Positions 17,849 to 27,879 of a DNA stretch of 64,000 nt are shown here, piece by piece. The DNA is from Acinetobacter rudis (lineage in GTDB: Bacteria > Pseudomonadota > Gammaproteobacteria > Pseudomonadales > Moraxellaceae). The stretch spans positions 1 to 64,000 of the forward strand of contig NZ_BBRX01000017.1 in NCBI RefSeq assembly GCF_000829675.1. Direction: 5' to 3'. Numbering within the stretch: the first letter of the stretch is position 1; each line of letters begins with the position of its first letter. The notes beneath the pieces were generated by a model. It had not been told where the DNA came from. It ran no database searches and saw nothing but the letters and a program-made list of their open reading frames with translations. The translations under genes were made by a program, and so were the position numbers.

Positions 17849-18202
17849 TTAAAATAGAAGTGAAGCAAAATCAAATGATAAATAAGAGAGCATCGCCGTA
17901 AGCAAAAGCATTGGGAAATAACGATAAATTTGTACGATGCGTTGCTCAATCACCGAGAAAATTTCGCTGTGCTTAAGCTGTAAGACCGTAACCAATAATG
18001 CTGAAATAAAGCCTAAAATTGTTAAGCTACTCAGTAAAGTCACAGCAACAAACCCAACAACGATTTGGCTTGCTCCTTCCGTCCCTTGCCAAAGTTGCAA
18101 TAACACATGACTCACTGGCAATAAACTCAAAATAAGCAGAGCAGATTTAAGCATTGTCCAATGTGTTTGATTAATTTCATCTGACCAAAATAATGCCTTC
18201 AT
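17849..18202 (-). CDS. Small integral membrane protein, unknown
   Basis: A 117-residue protein with three to four hydrophobic segments (about residues 17-36, 48-78 and 93-117) and few charges. I do not recognise a family. The start at 18202 (MKALFWSDE) is favoured over the GTG at 18214 because GGAGGGGG lies just upstream of it. It sits between csaA and gspG but nothing links it to secretion. Confidence 0.7.
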   Translation of the reverse strand: MKALFWSDEINQTHWTMLKSALLILSLLPVSHVLLQLWQGTEGASQIVVGFVAVTLLSSLTILGFISALLVTVLQLKHSEIFSVIEQRIVQIYRYFPMLLLTAMLSYLSFDFASLLF

Positions 18203-18477
18203 GACCCCCTCCACCTAATTAAGCTAAAACTTGACTTATTATGCGAGCTTTAAATTAAATGAAAAGCCTATTTATCTTCATGAAGTAACTTTCTTGTAAC
18301 CATCACATATGCGAATTATTATCAATATAAATCTCAAGTAATATTAATGGGTTATATTCTATTTTTTACTTTAATTTTCCCATTAAAAAACACCTTGTTA
18401 TTGATCACTTTTTCGAAGTAATAAACAACAAAGTGCCATCTTAAATTTGTCTGCAATATCTCTTTTAGACAAAGCGC

Positions 18478-18915
18478 TTAAGGCTGATAATAGATATCCG
18501 CATTGTTCTCTTCACCACCCGCTTTACCATCTGCACCGAATGAATATAAGTCATATGGACGGCCATCTGTACCAGGTTGTGAATACTGTAAATCATTTTC
18601 CCAGCTATCTTTCGGATAACCACCTTTAACATAACCGCCAGGTACCCAATTTTTTGCTGTATCAGGTTTTTTAATTAGAGCTTCAAGCCCACCTTCCTGC
18701 TCAGTTGGATAATGGTTATTATCCATTTTGTATTGATCTAACGCACTGGCAACACCTTTTAGACTAATTTTGGTTGCATCAACTTTGGCTTTTTCACCGC
18801 GCCCCATCACATTGGGTACAATTAACACCGCCAGCACACCTAAAATCACAATCACCACCATGACTTCGATGAGGGTAAAACCGGATTGTTTTTTTGGATT
18901 AAGCTTTGGTCGCAT
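18478..18915 (-). CDS. gspG: Type II secretion major pseudopilin GspG
   Basis: A 145-residue major pseudopilin (XcpT/GspG) of the type II secretion system. The prepilin peptidase site is GFTLIEVMVV after a basic leader (KKQSG, cleavage after Gly12), with the conserved Glu at +5 (Glu17). The C-terminal part has the calcium-loop region YDLYSFGADGKAGGEENNADI typical of GspG. gspF lies 76 bp upstream on the same strand. In Acinetobacter the type II genes are scattered, and this pair has no other gsp gene in the window. Confidence 0.96.
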   Translation of the reverse strand: MRPKLNPKKQSGFTLIEVMVVIVILGVLAVLIVPNVMGRGEKAKVDATKISLKGVASALDQYKMDNNHYPTEQEGGLEALIKKPDTAKNWVPGGYVKGGYPKDSWENDLQYSQPGTDGRPYDLYSFGADGKAGGEENNADIYYQP

Positions 18916-18991
18916 CGACTTACTCTCTTGATTTTACATTTTAAAAATAGAACATCACACGTTACACAAAGGTTTAAGCTAATTAATCAAC

Positions 18992-20197
18992 TTAAATCAT
19001 ATTATTCATATTTACAATGGGTAGCATAACGGCGATGACTATCACCAAAACGATGCCCGCCATAATGACCAACATCAAAGGTTCAAGCAACGCCAACAAA
19101 GTCGAAATAAAGGTCGTAACTTCACGATCTTGCATCTCCGATGCACGTGAAAGCATACGGTCTAATTCACCTGAAGCTTCTCCACTTTTGATCATTTGTA
19201 CCATCATTGGAGGGAAATAACCACTACGCTCAAGTTGAGTTGCAAGGTTACCTCCTTCGATGACTTTTTCTGCTGCGGCATTGATCGCATCGCGCACCAC
19301 CCAATTGTTACTTACCGCAGCACCGATCTTTAATGCATCAACTAAAGGAACACCGGACTGCGTCAAAATAGACAAGGTACTTGCAAAACGCGCTGAGTTT
19401 ATACCACGAGATAATTTACCAAATAATGGCAACTTGAGCAGAAAACGATCGAAAGTATAATGACCTGCTGTGGTTTTTAAAAATCGCATGAATAAAGTAA
19501 AAACAAAGAGAATCCCAACAATCAAAAATGGCCAAGCTTGACGAATAAAATCACTTGATTTCATCATCGCGACAGTGATCCAAGGCAACGCTTGTTTACT
19601 CTGATCAAAGGTTTTAACGATATCGGGCACGACGAAGGTCATCAGCCCCATAATGATCGCAAAAGACATCAGCATTAAAATCAAAGGATAAATCATCGCG
19701 CCCTGAATTTTTTTCTGCATCGCAAAACGGTTTTCCGTATAGTCCGACAGCTGATCTAAAATTAGGTCCAAATGTCCTGAACGTTCACCTGCCGCAATCG
19801 TCGCGATATACAATTCTGGAAAACGTCCAGATTGTTGTAAACCCTGAGCCAAGGTATGTCCTTCTAAGACCTTACTGCGCACCGAGGAAATCAAGTTTTG
19901 TACGTGTTGTTTTTCACTCTGTTTAGCAACCGCCCTTAAAGCTTCTTCAAGTGGGATTGCTGCAGCGACGAGAACAGAAAGTTGCCGAGTTAAAAGCGCC
20001 AAATCATATGCACTGAATTTTTTTTGAAAAAACGAAGATTTCTGATTTTTATCTTTTTGCTCGACAGCCTCCACACTGAGTGGAATCCAACTCTTATCAC
20101 GTAACTGTTGTCTAATCTGTCTGGCTGAATCACCTTCAAGCAGACCTTTTTGTTGCTTACCAGCAGAATCGAGTGCTGTAAATTGATACGTCGGCAT
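18992..20197 (-). CDS. gspF: Type II secretion inner-membrane platform protein GspF
   Basis: A 401-residue GspF/PilC-family inner-membrane protein. It begins MPTYQFTALDSAGKQQKG, has two repeated T2SSF domains (about 70-190 and 270-395) and three membrane helices near 168-190, 220-240 and 372-395. It forms the platform with which the GspE ATPase works. It is divergent from priA and upstream of gspG. Confidence 0.96.
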   Translation of the reverse strand: MPTYQFTALDSAGKQQKGLLEGDSARQIRQQLRDKSWIPLSVEAVEQKDKNQKSSFFQKKFSAYDLALLTRQLSVLVAAAIPLEEALRAVAKQSEKQHVQNLISSVRSKVLEGHTLAQGLQQSGRFPELYIATIAAGERSGHLDLILDQLSDYTENRFAMQKKIQGAMIYPLILMLMSFAIIMGLMTFVVPDIVKTFDQSKQALPWITVAMMKSSDFIRQAWPFLIVGILFVFTLFMRFLKTTAGHYTFDRFLLKLPLFGKLSRGINSARFASTLSILTQSGVPLVDALKIGAAVSNNWVVRDAINAAAEKVIEGGNLATQLERSGYFPPMMVQMIKSGEASGELDRMLSRASEMQDREVTTFISTLLALLEPLMLVIMAGIVLVIVIAVMLPIVNMNNMI

Positions 20198-20347
20198 TAT
20201 GTTGCTCTAGTTGCCAAATATTTTTGTTTAAGGAGTTGCATCCCGCGCTGAAGTTTGTTCATATTCAAGCAAGTTACCGTTTGGTACTCTAACATAAGCC
20301 AATCCTATTCACGATACTTTTTCACACTGAGTCGCCCATAATTTTAT

Positions 20348-22570
20348 ATGCCAAATATTGCCCATACCCAGCCCCATGTTTACCGTGTTCGTGTTGCGGT
20401 TCCTGTCCATATTTTTGACTGTTTTGATTATCGTCTCAGCCCGGAACAATACCAGCAGGCACAGGTTGGCGCACGTGTTGCCATATCTTTTGGCCGCCAA
20501 AATTTGGTTGGTGTTATCGTAGAAAAACTTGCTCCTGATCACCCCATCGATCCCCGTTTCAAACTCAAGGCCATTAGCGAACTGCTTGACCAAGAGGCCA
20601 TACTACCAGCGGAAGTTTTAACTTTATTGACATGGTCAGCAAATTATTACCAATTTCCTATCGGAGAAGTCATACAAACCGCCTTACCTGCTTTACTACG
20701 CCAAGGTAAACCATACAACTTACTGGCTCGTGTATGGAAGGTATTGGATTTAGAGGCTGAAGCGAAACTTAAACGTTCTGAAAAACAAAGAGACGCTTAT
20801 AAAATCTTAAAGCTGCACCCTCAAGGTACACTTGAGCACATACTAAACCTCAGTGGCATTGATAATGCCACCCTTAAAGCCCTAAGTAATAAAGGCATTA
20901 TCCAATGTGAACTAGAAACACAAGATTTTAGTCCTGAACCCGTTCAAATGGCGCAAATGCCACTAAGTGCTAACCCTGATCAAACACATGCTATCAAAAG
21001 TATTTTAAAAGCACAGCAGCGTTATCAGGCCTTTTTACTCGATGGCCTCACGGGTAGTGGTAAAACTGAAGTCTACTTACAAGTCATGCAACAAGTACTA
21101 AAACAAGGCAAACAAGTCTTAGTTTTAGTTCCAGAAATTGGGCTAACCCCACAAACGATTAGCCGTTTTCAATCACGTTTTCATTGTCATATCGCACTGC
21201 TACATTCAGGCCTCAACGACAACAAACGTCTACAAGCTTGGCAAGCAGCACAAACTGGAAAAGCCTCGATTGTGCTAGGAACTCGTTCTGCTATCTATAC
21301 AGCGATGCCCAATTTGGGCTTGATTATTCTAGATGAAGAGCATGATTTATCATTTAAACAACAAGAAGGATTTCGCTACCATGCACGTGATGTCGCATTA
21401 TATCGAGCAGCACAGCGTAAATGCCCTGTCATTTTAGGCTCAGCGACTCCAAGTATTGATAGTTATCATTTGGTTGAACAGGGCAAATTAACCTGTCTAG
21501 AACTCAACCAACGTGCAGGCACCGCCCTACTGCCTAAAATGCATGTTATCGATTTAACTGTCACACAAAAGCAGCACGGGATTAGCCAACAGCTTATACT
21601 TGAAATTAAACATCGCCTCGAAAAGAAAGAGCAAGTGCTGATCTTTCTCAACCGACGTGGTTATGCCCCTGTATTACTTTGTGAGCAGTGTGGTTGGCAG
21701 GCCAGTTGCTCAAACTGCGATGCCAACATGACCTTGCATTATCAGCCCTATCAACACTTGCACTGTCATCACTGCGGTACAATTAAGAGCCTTCCGGAAC
21801 ACTGTCCAGCATGTCAACAAGAGAGTCTTAAACCGATTGGTATGGGAACCGCCAAAGTGGAAGAACATCTTCAATCGCTATTTCCACAATACCCCGTCAT
21901 TCGAGTGGATCGTGACTCGACCAGTCGTGTTGGCAGTTGGCAGAAAATCCAAGATACCATTCATAAAAATGAGACCGCTATTTTGTTGGGTACACAGATG
22001 CTGGCGAAAGGACATCACTTTCCTTATGTAACTTTGGTGGCCATCTTAGATATCGATGCTGGGTTACTCAGCGTTGATTTTCGAGCTCCAGAACGCACTG
22101 CTCAATTGATTGTTCAAGTGGCTGGACGTTCGGGTCGTGGAGAGAAAAAAGGAGATGTTTATTTGCAGACCTATCGTCCTGAACATCCACTTTTACAAAC
22201 TTTGCTGCATGAAGACTATCGTCACTTTGCCAAACAAACCTTACACGACCGCAAAGTTAGCCAAATGCCGCCTTACCGCTCGACTATTTTGATTCGTTGT
22301 GAATCTAAAGATCAGGCACATAACCAGCAATTTCTTTGTAAAATGGCTACACTATTACGCGAACAGAGCCAAATGAGCATCGATATTTGGGGGCCAATTC
22401 CAGCACCAATGGAGCGAAAAGCCGGTCGTTATCAAGCACATATGGTATTATTATCATCACAACGTGCCCAAATGCATTTTTATGTGCGAACATGGTGGCA
22501 GCAATTACTTCAGCTTAAACCCAATGATTGTAAGGTCAACATAGATGTCGATCCTCAAGAATTGAACTAA
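20348..22570 (+). CDS. priA: Primosomal replication restart helicase PriA
   Basis: A 740-residue 3'-5' superfamily 2 helicase that reloads the replisome at stalled forks. Walker A GLTGSGKT is at 233-240 and DEEH at 329-332. A zinc-binding block with eight cysteines follows (CEQCGWQASCSNC, then CHHCG and CPAC). The C-terminal helicase domain includes GTQMLAKGHHFP and QVAGRSGRG. Length matches E. coli PriA. It pairs functionally with recBCD at 31-40 kb, though not in one operon. Confidence 0.97.
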   Translation: MPNIAHTQPHVYRVRVAVPVHIFDCFDYRLSPEQYQQAQVGARVAISFGRQNLVGVIVEKLAPDHPIDPRFKLKAISELLDQEAILPAEVLTLLTWSANYYQFPIGEVIQTALPALLRQGKPYNLLARVWKVLDLEAEAKLKRSEKQRDAYKILKLHPQGTLEHILNLSGIDNATLKALSNKGIIQCELETQDFSPEPVQMAQMPLSANPDQTHAIKSILKAQQRYQAFLLDGLTGSGKTEVYLQVMQQVLKQGKQVLVLVPEIGLTPQTISRFQSRFHCHIALLHSGLNDNKRLQAWQAAQTGKASIVLGTRSAIYTAMPNLGLIILDEEHDLSFKQQEGFRYHARDVALYRAAQRKCPVILGSATPSIDSYHLVEQGKLTCLELNQRAGTALLPKMHVIDLTVTQKQHGISQQLILEIKHRLEKKEQVLIFLNRRGYAPVLLCEQCGWQASCSNCDANMTLHYQPYQHLHCHHCGTIKSLPEHCPACQQESLKPIGMGTAKVEEHLQSLFPQYPVIRVDRDSTSRVGSWQKIQDTIHKNETAILLGTQMLAKGHHFPYVTLVAILDIDAGLLSVDFRAPERTAQLIVQVAGRSGRGEKKGDVYLQTYRPEHPLLQTLLHEDYRHFAKQTLHDRKVSQMPPYRSTILIRCESKDQAHNQQFLCKMATLLREQSQMSIDIWGPIPAPMERKAGRYQAHMVLLSSQRAQMHFYVRTWWQQLLQLKPNDCKVNIDVDPQELN

Positions 22571-22679
22571 GTCTGTAACTCTCATGTTGACTCGATGTTT
22601 AAAGCTTTCGTCAATTCGACCCCATGTGTATAAACTCAATGAAGTAACACTTTCCAACAATGATCCATAGGACAATTAG

Positions 22680-24566
22680 ATGTCATTGTTAGTACAAATC
22701 TCAATTTTATTGGTAACCGCTTTAATTTTGGTTCCACTAACAAAGCGTTTAGGTTTAAGTAGTGTATTGGCTTTTTTATTGACCGGTATTGTGCTTGGAC
22801 CTAACCTTTTAGATCTCAATCAAGATACTGCGCTCACAACAGAGCTGACCTATATTGGAACTCTAAGTCTCTTATTCTTAATTGGCTTAGAGCTGCGTCC
22901 ACAGCGTTTATGGCAAGTGCGTACTCAGATCAGTAAATTGGGCGGTCTTTCCTTGCTCCTTTGCACACTGGTACTGATGATACCTTTATTACTGCTCTTT
23001 AAACTCTCCCTATCTGTCAGTTTTATTTTAGCTGTTGCCTTAAGCCTTGCCTCAAGTAGCCTTTTGCTACAACTCCTACAGCAACAGCAACTCCTCAATA
23101 GTCGCTTTGGTCAACAGAGCTTTGCTTTACTTATTTTACAAGGTGCGATCGCCCTATTATTACTTGCCTTTTCTCCACTACTTCTCCCTAACGATCAAAA
23201 TATTCACCATGATGTCGCCTACTTCTCATCTTTAGTTGCAGCCTTGAGTGGACTTTTTTTAATGGGCCGCTATGTAATGCGCCCGCTACAACACTTTTTA
23301 AGCAAAAATGCAGCGACAGAATTACTAACTGCAGTCGCGGTATTACAAAGTCTTTTGGTTTTTTTAGTGCTTACTGCACTATCAATTCCTGCAACAGTGA
23401 GTGCGCTTTTTGCAGGGATTCTCATTGCAGATGCAAAATTTCGTCATGAATTTGAGGCCAATATCGCACCGTTTAAAGGCATACTCATCGGAATGTTCTT
23501 TATTGGCATCGGTATGAGTCTCAACCTGAGCATACTGTTTAGCCAAAGCTTACTGCTATTGGCAGCCTTGATCACTTTTGTGTTAATTAAAACACTCTGT
23601 CTAGTGTCACTGGGCTATTTTTATCAACGTAATTGGCAACAACCGCTACTCTTGGCACTCAGTTTTACACAAGCAGGAGAAATAGGTTTTGTTGCTATTC
23701 AATTGCTATTCAATGCAGAAAGTTTAAGCCCTCTACACTATCAATTGTTACTGTGGCTCGTCGCACTTTCTATGTTGATTACTCCAGCACTATTCTGGCT
23801 AATACAACGCTATATCTTGCCCAAGTTTAAAACATACACACCACAGACAGCGCAAAATACGACACCTCGTCTAATCATCGCTGGATTTGGACGTAGTGGA
23901 CAGATCATAGCTCGTGTTGCTCATATACAACAGTTACCCTTTACTGCAATTGATAACAGTCCAGTACAATTACAGATGCTACAAGGGAGTGAAGCAAATA
24001 TAATCGAAGGTGATGCCACGGAAGCTGAAATCCTGCTTGCAGCAGGCATTGATTCTGCCGAGGTATTTGTATTAGCAATAGACGATGTCGAATCATCGAT
24101 GCAAATTGCACGTTATATCCGACTTCACTATCCAACACTTTGTTTAATTGCTCGTGCGCGTGACCGTCACCACTTACATTTACTCAAAGAACTTGGTATT
24201 AGCCACATTTGGCGAGAGACTTATTTGTCATCACTTGGCATGGCTTATCGGACATTGTGTAAGCTCGGTATACCCACAGTACAAGCAAAACAATTGATTG
24301 AAGATTTCAGAGATCATGATGAAGCACAGATTGCAGAGCAACAACGTATTTATACTGACGATAAAAAAGTCTATGAAAGTTACAGTAGCTTCATAGACGA
24401 GTTAAACTGTATCTTTGAAAGTGATCAGCTACGAGTAGGCTCATCAGTATCGCCCATAGACACAGATGCTACAGATGCAATTGCTGATTCTTGCGCTCAT
24501 CCAATAACCTCTATGCCTACTCATGCAAAGGATCGAATCGATATAACTAAAAATGAGTTTGATTGA
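22680..24566 (+). CDS. CPA2-family cation:proton antiporter with RCK domain (KefC/YbaL-like)
   Basis: A 628-residue antiporter. The first ~385 residues form 12-13 membrane helices with the Na/H exchanger signature region (FLLTGIVLGP, FLIGLELRP). It is followed by a TrkA-N/RCK domain at about 395-520 (LIIAGFGRSGQIIARVA). The order matches KefB/KefC and YbaL. Whether it is glutathione-gated is not visible. A hydrophilic 60-residue tail follows the RCK domain. It is divergent in function from its neighbours priA and hslO and likely has its own promoter. Confidence 0.9.
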   Translation: MSLLVQISILLVTALILVPLTKRLGLSSVLAFLLTGIVLGPNLLDLNQDTALTTELTYIGTLSLLFLIGLELRPQRLWQVRTQISKLGGLSLLLCTLVLMIPLLLLFKLSLSVSFILAVALSLASSSLLLQLLQQQQLLNSRFGQQSFALLILQGAIALLLLAFSPLLLPNDQNIHHDVAYFSSLVAALSGLFLMGRYVMRPLQHFLSKNAATELLTAVAVLQSLLVFLVLTALSIPATVSALFAGILIADAKFRHEFEANIAPFKGILIGMFFIGIGMSLNLSILFSQSLLLLAALITFVLIKTLCLVSLGYFYQRNWQQPLLLALSFTQAGEIGFVAIQLLFNAESLSPLHYQLLLWLVALSMLITPALFWLIQRYILPKFKTYTPQTAQNTTPRLIIAGFGRSGQIIARVAHIQQLPFTAIDNSPVQLQMLQGSEANIIEGDATEAEILLAAGIDSAEVFVLAIDDVESSMQIARYIRLHYPTLCLIARARDRHHLHLLKELGISHIWRETYLSSLGMAYRTLCKLGIPTVQAKQLIEDFRDHDEAQIAEQQRIYTDDKKVYESYSSFIDELNCIFESDQLRVGSSVSPIDTDATDAIADSCAHPITSMPTHAKDRIDITKNEFD

Positions 24567-24616
24567 CTTGTGATTTGCGCAGTTGTCACCATTTATATCG
24601 AGATTTGGAGAATAAC

Positions 24617-25492
24617 ATGACTGATTTACGTCAACGATTTTATATTGAAAACTGCCCTGTTCGTGGAGAAGTAGTGCATTTGCAACACAGCTTGCACACG
24701 ATCTTGGCACAGCGGGACTATGCCCCAGCGATTCAAATTTTGCTTGGCGAAATGCTATCTGCAACAGCATTACTTGCAAGTACCTTAAAAATTCAAGGAC
24801 GTATTAGCCTACAAATTCAGGCTCAAGGTACTTTTAAATGGGCAATGGCTGAATGTACACACAAAGGTGAAGTCCGTGCCTTAGCAAACTACCAAGATGA
24901 TCCACACTTTAACCAAGCTGAGGACAGCAGTACCGTGCTCAGCAACCTTGTTGATCCTGTGTTATTTATTAATATCGAACCTGAGCATGGTGAACGTTAC
25001 CAAGGTATTATCGCCTTAGATCAACCGACTCTTGCCGCATGTCTCATGCAGTACTATGACCTTTCTGCACAAATTCCAACTCGAATTGTGCTGGCCAGTA
25101 CAGCGGAACAAGCAGGTGGTTTGCTCATTCAGTTATTACCGCGTAATAACGAAGAAGAAGAACAGTGGATCGACGAAGATGTTTGGCCTCGCCTAACCAT
25201 GTTGACTCAAACGCTTAAAGCTGAAGAATTGACCACTCTTCCTGCACAAGAAATTCTGTATCGTTTATACAACGAAGAAGAAGTCCGTTTGCCAGATGTT
25301 GAACAGCTCTACTTTGCTTGTACTTGCTCTAAAGAACGCTGTGCGACAGCTTTATTGCAAATCGGTGTTGAGGGTGTCCGAGAGACTCTTGAAGTACAAA
25401 ATCCAATCCATATGGATTGTCAATTTTGTAATACTCAATATCACTTTAGTGCAGAAGAAGCCTTGGGATTATTTGGCGAACATCTAAGCTAA
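24617..25492 (+). CDS. hslO: Redox-regulated chaperone Hsp33
   Basis: A 291-residue Hsp33, a chaperone activated by oxidation of a C-terminal zinc site. Cysteines of the switch are present in FACTCSKERC and CQFC, giving the CxC and CxxC pairs plus one additional Cys. The start at 24617 is chosen because GGAGAAT precedes it and the protein then begins MTDLRQRFYIEN, as usual for the family. The antiporter gene ends ~50 bp before it. Confidence 0.95.
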   Translation: MTDLRQRFYIENCPVRGEVVHLQHSLHTILAQRDYAPAIQILLGEMLSATALLASTLKIQGRISLQIQAQGTFKWAMAECTHKGEVRALANYQDDPHFNQAEDSSTVLSNLVDPVLFINIEPEHGERYQGIIALDQPTLAACLMQYYDLSAQIPTRIVLASTAEQAGGLLIQLLPRNNEEEEQWIDEDVWPRLTMLTQTLKAEELTTLPAQEILYRLYNEEEVRLPDVEQLYFACTCSKERCATALLQIGVEGVRETLEVQNPIHMDCQFCNTQYHFSAEEALGLFGEHLS

Positions 25493-25519
25493 ACCATCGA
25501 ACCCGCTCCAACACTCGCT

Positions 25520-25555
25520 TCACAACCAAGAACATCCATCTGCTCTTGGTTGTGA
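25520..25555 (+). terminator. Terminator-like hairpin after hslO
   Basis: TCACAACCAAGA (25520-25531) and TCTTGGTTGTGA (25544-25555) form a perfect 12-bp stem with a 12-base loop. There is no T-run directly after it, so termination efficiency is uncertain. Confidence 0.55.
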
Positions 25556-25771
25556 TATTCCCTAAAACCAATTATCTGTTTCTTATTTCATTTTTCTCCA
25601 CACATCGACATCTTGATTATTTTTCATACTATAAGTAGCATAATAAAAAAACCTGTTTTACTAAAGATGATGTATTGCCCAGTTTTACTATTTACTTTTC
25701 AAGTTGATCAAATCTGTTCATTGTATCCGCTTACATCGATTTGATCCTTGTTCAGCCCAAGGAATAAGATC

Positions 25772-26092
25772 ATGGCTACACAATATCCCCAAGAAGATCA
25801 TGTCAGTCCACGGCTTGATCACCTACACGACACACAATATTTTGACTTAGCACATTTAGCACAGGCCTGCGGCCAACCTCCAGAATGGATATTACAATTA
25901 CTCGAATATGAAATTTTAACTGCACGTCCTGATCATCGTATTCATCAATTTTTTGCCGAGGACCTTGCTCGAGCACAACGCGCTTATCGCTTGCAAAGAG
26001 ACTTTGAGGCAAGCCTAGCTGCTGTGGCAATGATGATGGATCTGATCGATGAGATCCAACAACTTAGATTACAAATTCAACATCATCATTAA
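25772..26092 (+). CDS. cbpM: CbpM-like chaperone modulator
   Basis: A 106-residue protein of the CbpM family, which binds and inhibits the DnaJ-like co-chaperone CbpA. It has the MerR-like helical segment LAHLAQACGQPPEWILQLLEYEIL, then the leucine-rich C-terminal half with FEASLAAVAMMMDLIDEIQQLR. Start 25772 follows AAGGAAT at the right distance; an upstream in-frame Met at 25748 is less likely. No cbpA gene is adjacent, which is unusual because cbpA and cbpM are normally an operon. hslO is next door. Confidence 0.8.
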   Translation: MATQYPQEDHVSPRLDHLHDTQYFDLAHLAQACGQPPEWILQLLEYEILTARPDHRIHQFFAEDLARAQRAYRLQRDFEASLAAVAMMMDLIDEIQQLRLQIQHHH

Positions 26093-26242
26093 ATACAAAT
26101 GGCTAATTTTTGTTAAATCAAATGACAGGCAACTCATCCGCCTGTCATGATGATCTCGACCTTGGCTTAAACCACAACTAAGCGATATAGGTCTTTATCT
26201 TTATGACATATTTCACACGGAAGGAAGGAGTGTAAAGAGAGC

Positions 26243-26533
26243 ATGAATATCAAGCTAATGAACAAAAAGTTGAAACATATGTTCCCCGAATATACGGAAC
26301 TCATGGTCATACTCAAGCAAAGTGATCCACATTTTGCCAAAATGCTTGAAGCACATGATGAGCTCGATCGAAAAATCACACGTTTAGAATTAAATCCAGT
26401 CAATGTCATCAACGACAATCTGGAAATACTCAAACGACAAAAATTAAAATATAAAGATCGTCTCTACGCCCTGTTGAGAAAGGCTGCACATTACCACAGC
26501 ACTTCTCTAGCGCATTCCCCGAGCAGCGAGTAA
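26243..26533 (+). CDS. YdcH/DUF465-family small protein
   Basis: A 96-residue helical protein of the YdcH (DUF465) family: FPEYTELMVILKQSDPHFAK, DELDRKITRLE, then LKRQKLKYKDRLYALLRK. The family is cytoplasmic and of unknown function. Purine-rich AAGGAAGGAG lies at 26221-26230. Its stop codon touches the convergent corA gene, so the 3' ends nearly overlap. Confidence 0.88.
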   Translation: MNIKLMNKKLKHMFPEYTELMVILKQSDPHFAKMLEAHDELDRKITRLELNPVNVINDNLEILKRQKLKYKDRLYALLRKAAHYHSTSLAHSPSSE

Positions 26534-27751
26534 TTATTTAAATCGAGTCAACTTACTGACTTCTTTCATCGTTTGTTTGATTGGCTCATAATCTAAAAAC
26601 CAAAACATATTTACGCGTTGATCACGATGTTGTTGAGCCAACAAGTCGATAACACTTTTTTCACCACGTCCAACCAGATGTTGACGATAAAAGTAGTAAA
26701 TCAACAATATCGTGGTAAATGCCATTAATAACAACATGATCCAAAAACCATTGGGCGATTTAAGTCCAGGAATAGACTCAAAGTTCATCCCATAAATACC
26801 TGTCAGTAATGTCAGTGGAGCAAAAACTGCTGTAATAATGGCTAAAATCCGCATGTTTTCATTGGTTTGATTGGAAATAGCTGAAAAATGTAGATCCATT
26901 GCTGCCTGAATCGAATTCCTAAAACGAATGGTATGCGATTGAATACGTTCAATGTGGTTACATAAATCATTGATGCGCACCAACATAATATCTTGCTTTT
27001 CTGCACTCTTACGGCCTTTGATATGCTGATAGTTTTCAATGACATCATCACGAAACTCTTGAAGTGCTTCAATCTGTTCTTCACAAAGGTTCTCAATCTG
27101 TTGAAAGGCCATATTTTCATGCAGTAATTGATGCCACTTTTTAAAACGCTGATTCCCCTGCAGGAGTGCCTGTTGCCAATATTCTACGCGCTTGGTCAAT
27201 GGCACTCTTAAATCCAAATAATCATCGATGACGCTGTTGAGCAATCGTAAAGCTAAATCGAGTGGTGAACTGGCCAATTTGCGTGGATTGTTTTGCTCCT
27301 CGATCTTACGTGTCACGATGGTTTCTACACGTTGCACATAATTTTCCAGTGCTCGGTTACCTGTCTCTCGAATAGTAATTAATACTTGTGAGGTAATAAT
27401 CAATCCAATAGGTGATGTTTCTAAACCAAATAAGCGCTCATGTTGTTCACTCGGCTCACTTAAACTAATATCATCATTCGGTGTGATCAACTTACGAAAA
27501 ATCAATAAGTCATAGTCTTCTAAGGTGTCAAAAACACAAGGATGTTCTAGATTTAAAATATCGCGAACATGAAATTCATTAATAGATAGACCGGTCAGAG
27601 TGAAAATTTTCTGTTGCCAAGCCTCCGCATCTGCAATCACATCTTCACGGCGACAATCCACCCAAATAAACTCAGCAGGCTGTGTACCAATTTGTTTTTG
27701 TACATAAAAATTTGCATCATTGGGTTGCTGATAAAAATAGTATGCTTGCAT
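26534..27751 (-). CDS. CorA-family divalent cation transporter (ZntB-like)
   Basis: A 405-residue CorA superfamily protein. The long N-terminal cytoplasmic part ends in two C-terminal helices separated by the selectivity motif GMN at 321-323 (YGMNFESIPG). Such proteins form pentamers that move Mg2+, Co2+ or, in ZntB, Zn2+. The exact ion cannot be read from sequence. It begins about 40 bp after the pnp terminator on the same strand. Confidence 0.9.
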   Translation of the reverse strand: MQAYYFYQQPNDANFYVQKQIGTQPAEFIWVDCRREDVIADAEAWQQKIFTLTGLSINEFHVRDILNLEHPCVFDTLEDYDLLIFRKLITPNDDISLSEPSEQHERLFGLETSPIGLIITSQVLITIRETGNRALENYVQRVETIVTRKIEEQNNPRKLASSPLDLALRLLNSVIDDYLDLRVPLTKRVEYWQQALLQGNQRFKKWHQLLHENMAFQQIENLCEEQIEALQEFRDDVIENYQHIKGRKSAEKQDIMLVRINDLCNHIERIQSHTIRFRNSIQAAMDLHFSAISNQTNENMRILAIITAVFAPLTLLTGIYGMNFESIPGLKSPNGFWIMLLLMAFTTILLIYYFYRQHLVGRGEKSVIDLLAQQHRDQRVNMFWFLDYEPIKQTMKEVSKLTRFK

Positions 27752-27794
27752 GTACAGCCTAATCTGTTTGAACCAATTGATTTAAATCATGCCA

Positions 27795-27822
27795 TAAAAA
27801 AAGCCCACTTCAAGTGGGCTTT
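27795..27822 (-). terminator. Terminator of pnp
   Basis: AAAGCCCAC (27800-27808) pairs with GTGGGCTTT (27814-27822) around a 5-base loop. Read on the minus strand the stem is followed by a run of seven T, placing it downstream of pnp (ends at 27880) and upstream of the corA-type gene. Confidence 0.9.
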
Positions 27823-27879
27823 CTGAATTACTTAATGATCTTGAATAACTTAGCCTTAAATCAGCTCAGTTAAAATCAA

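Noticed and set aside
17849..20197. Complete type II secretion operon
   Set aside because: Only gspG and gspF are here; the other genes must be elsewhere.
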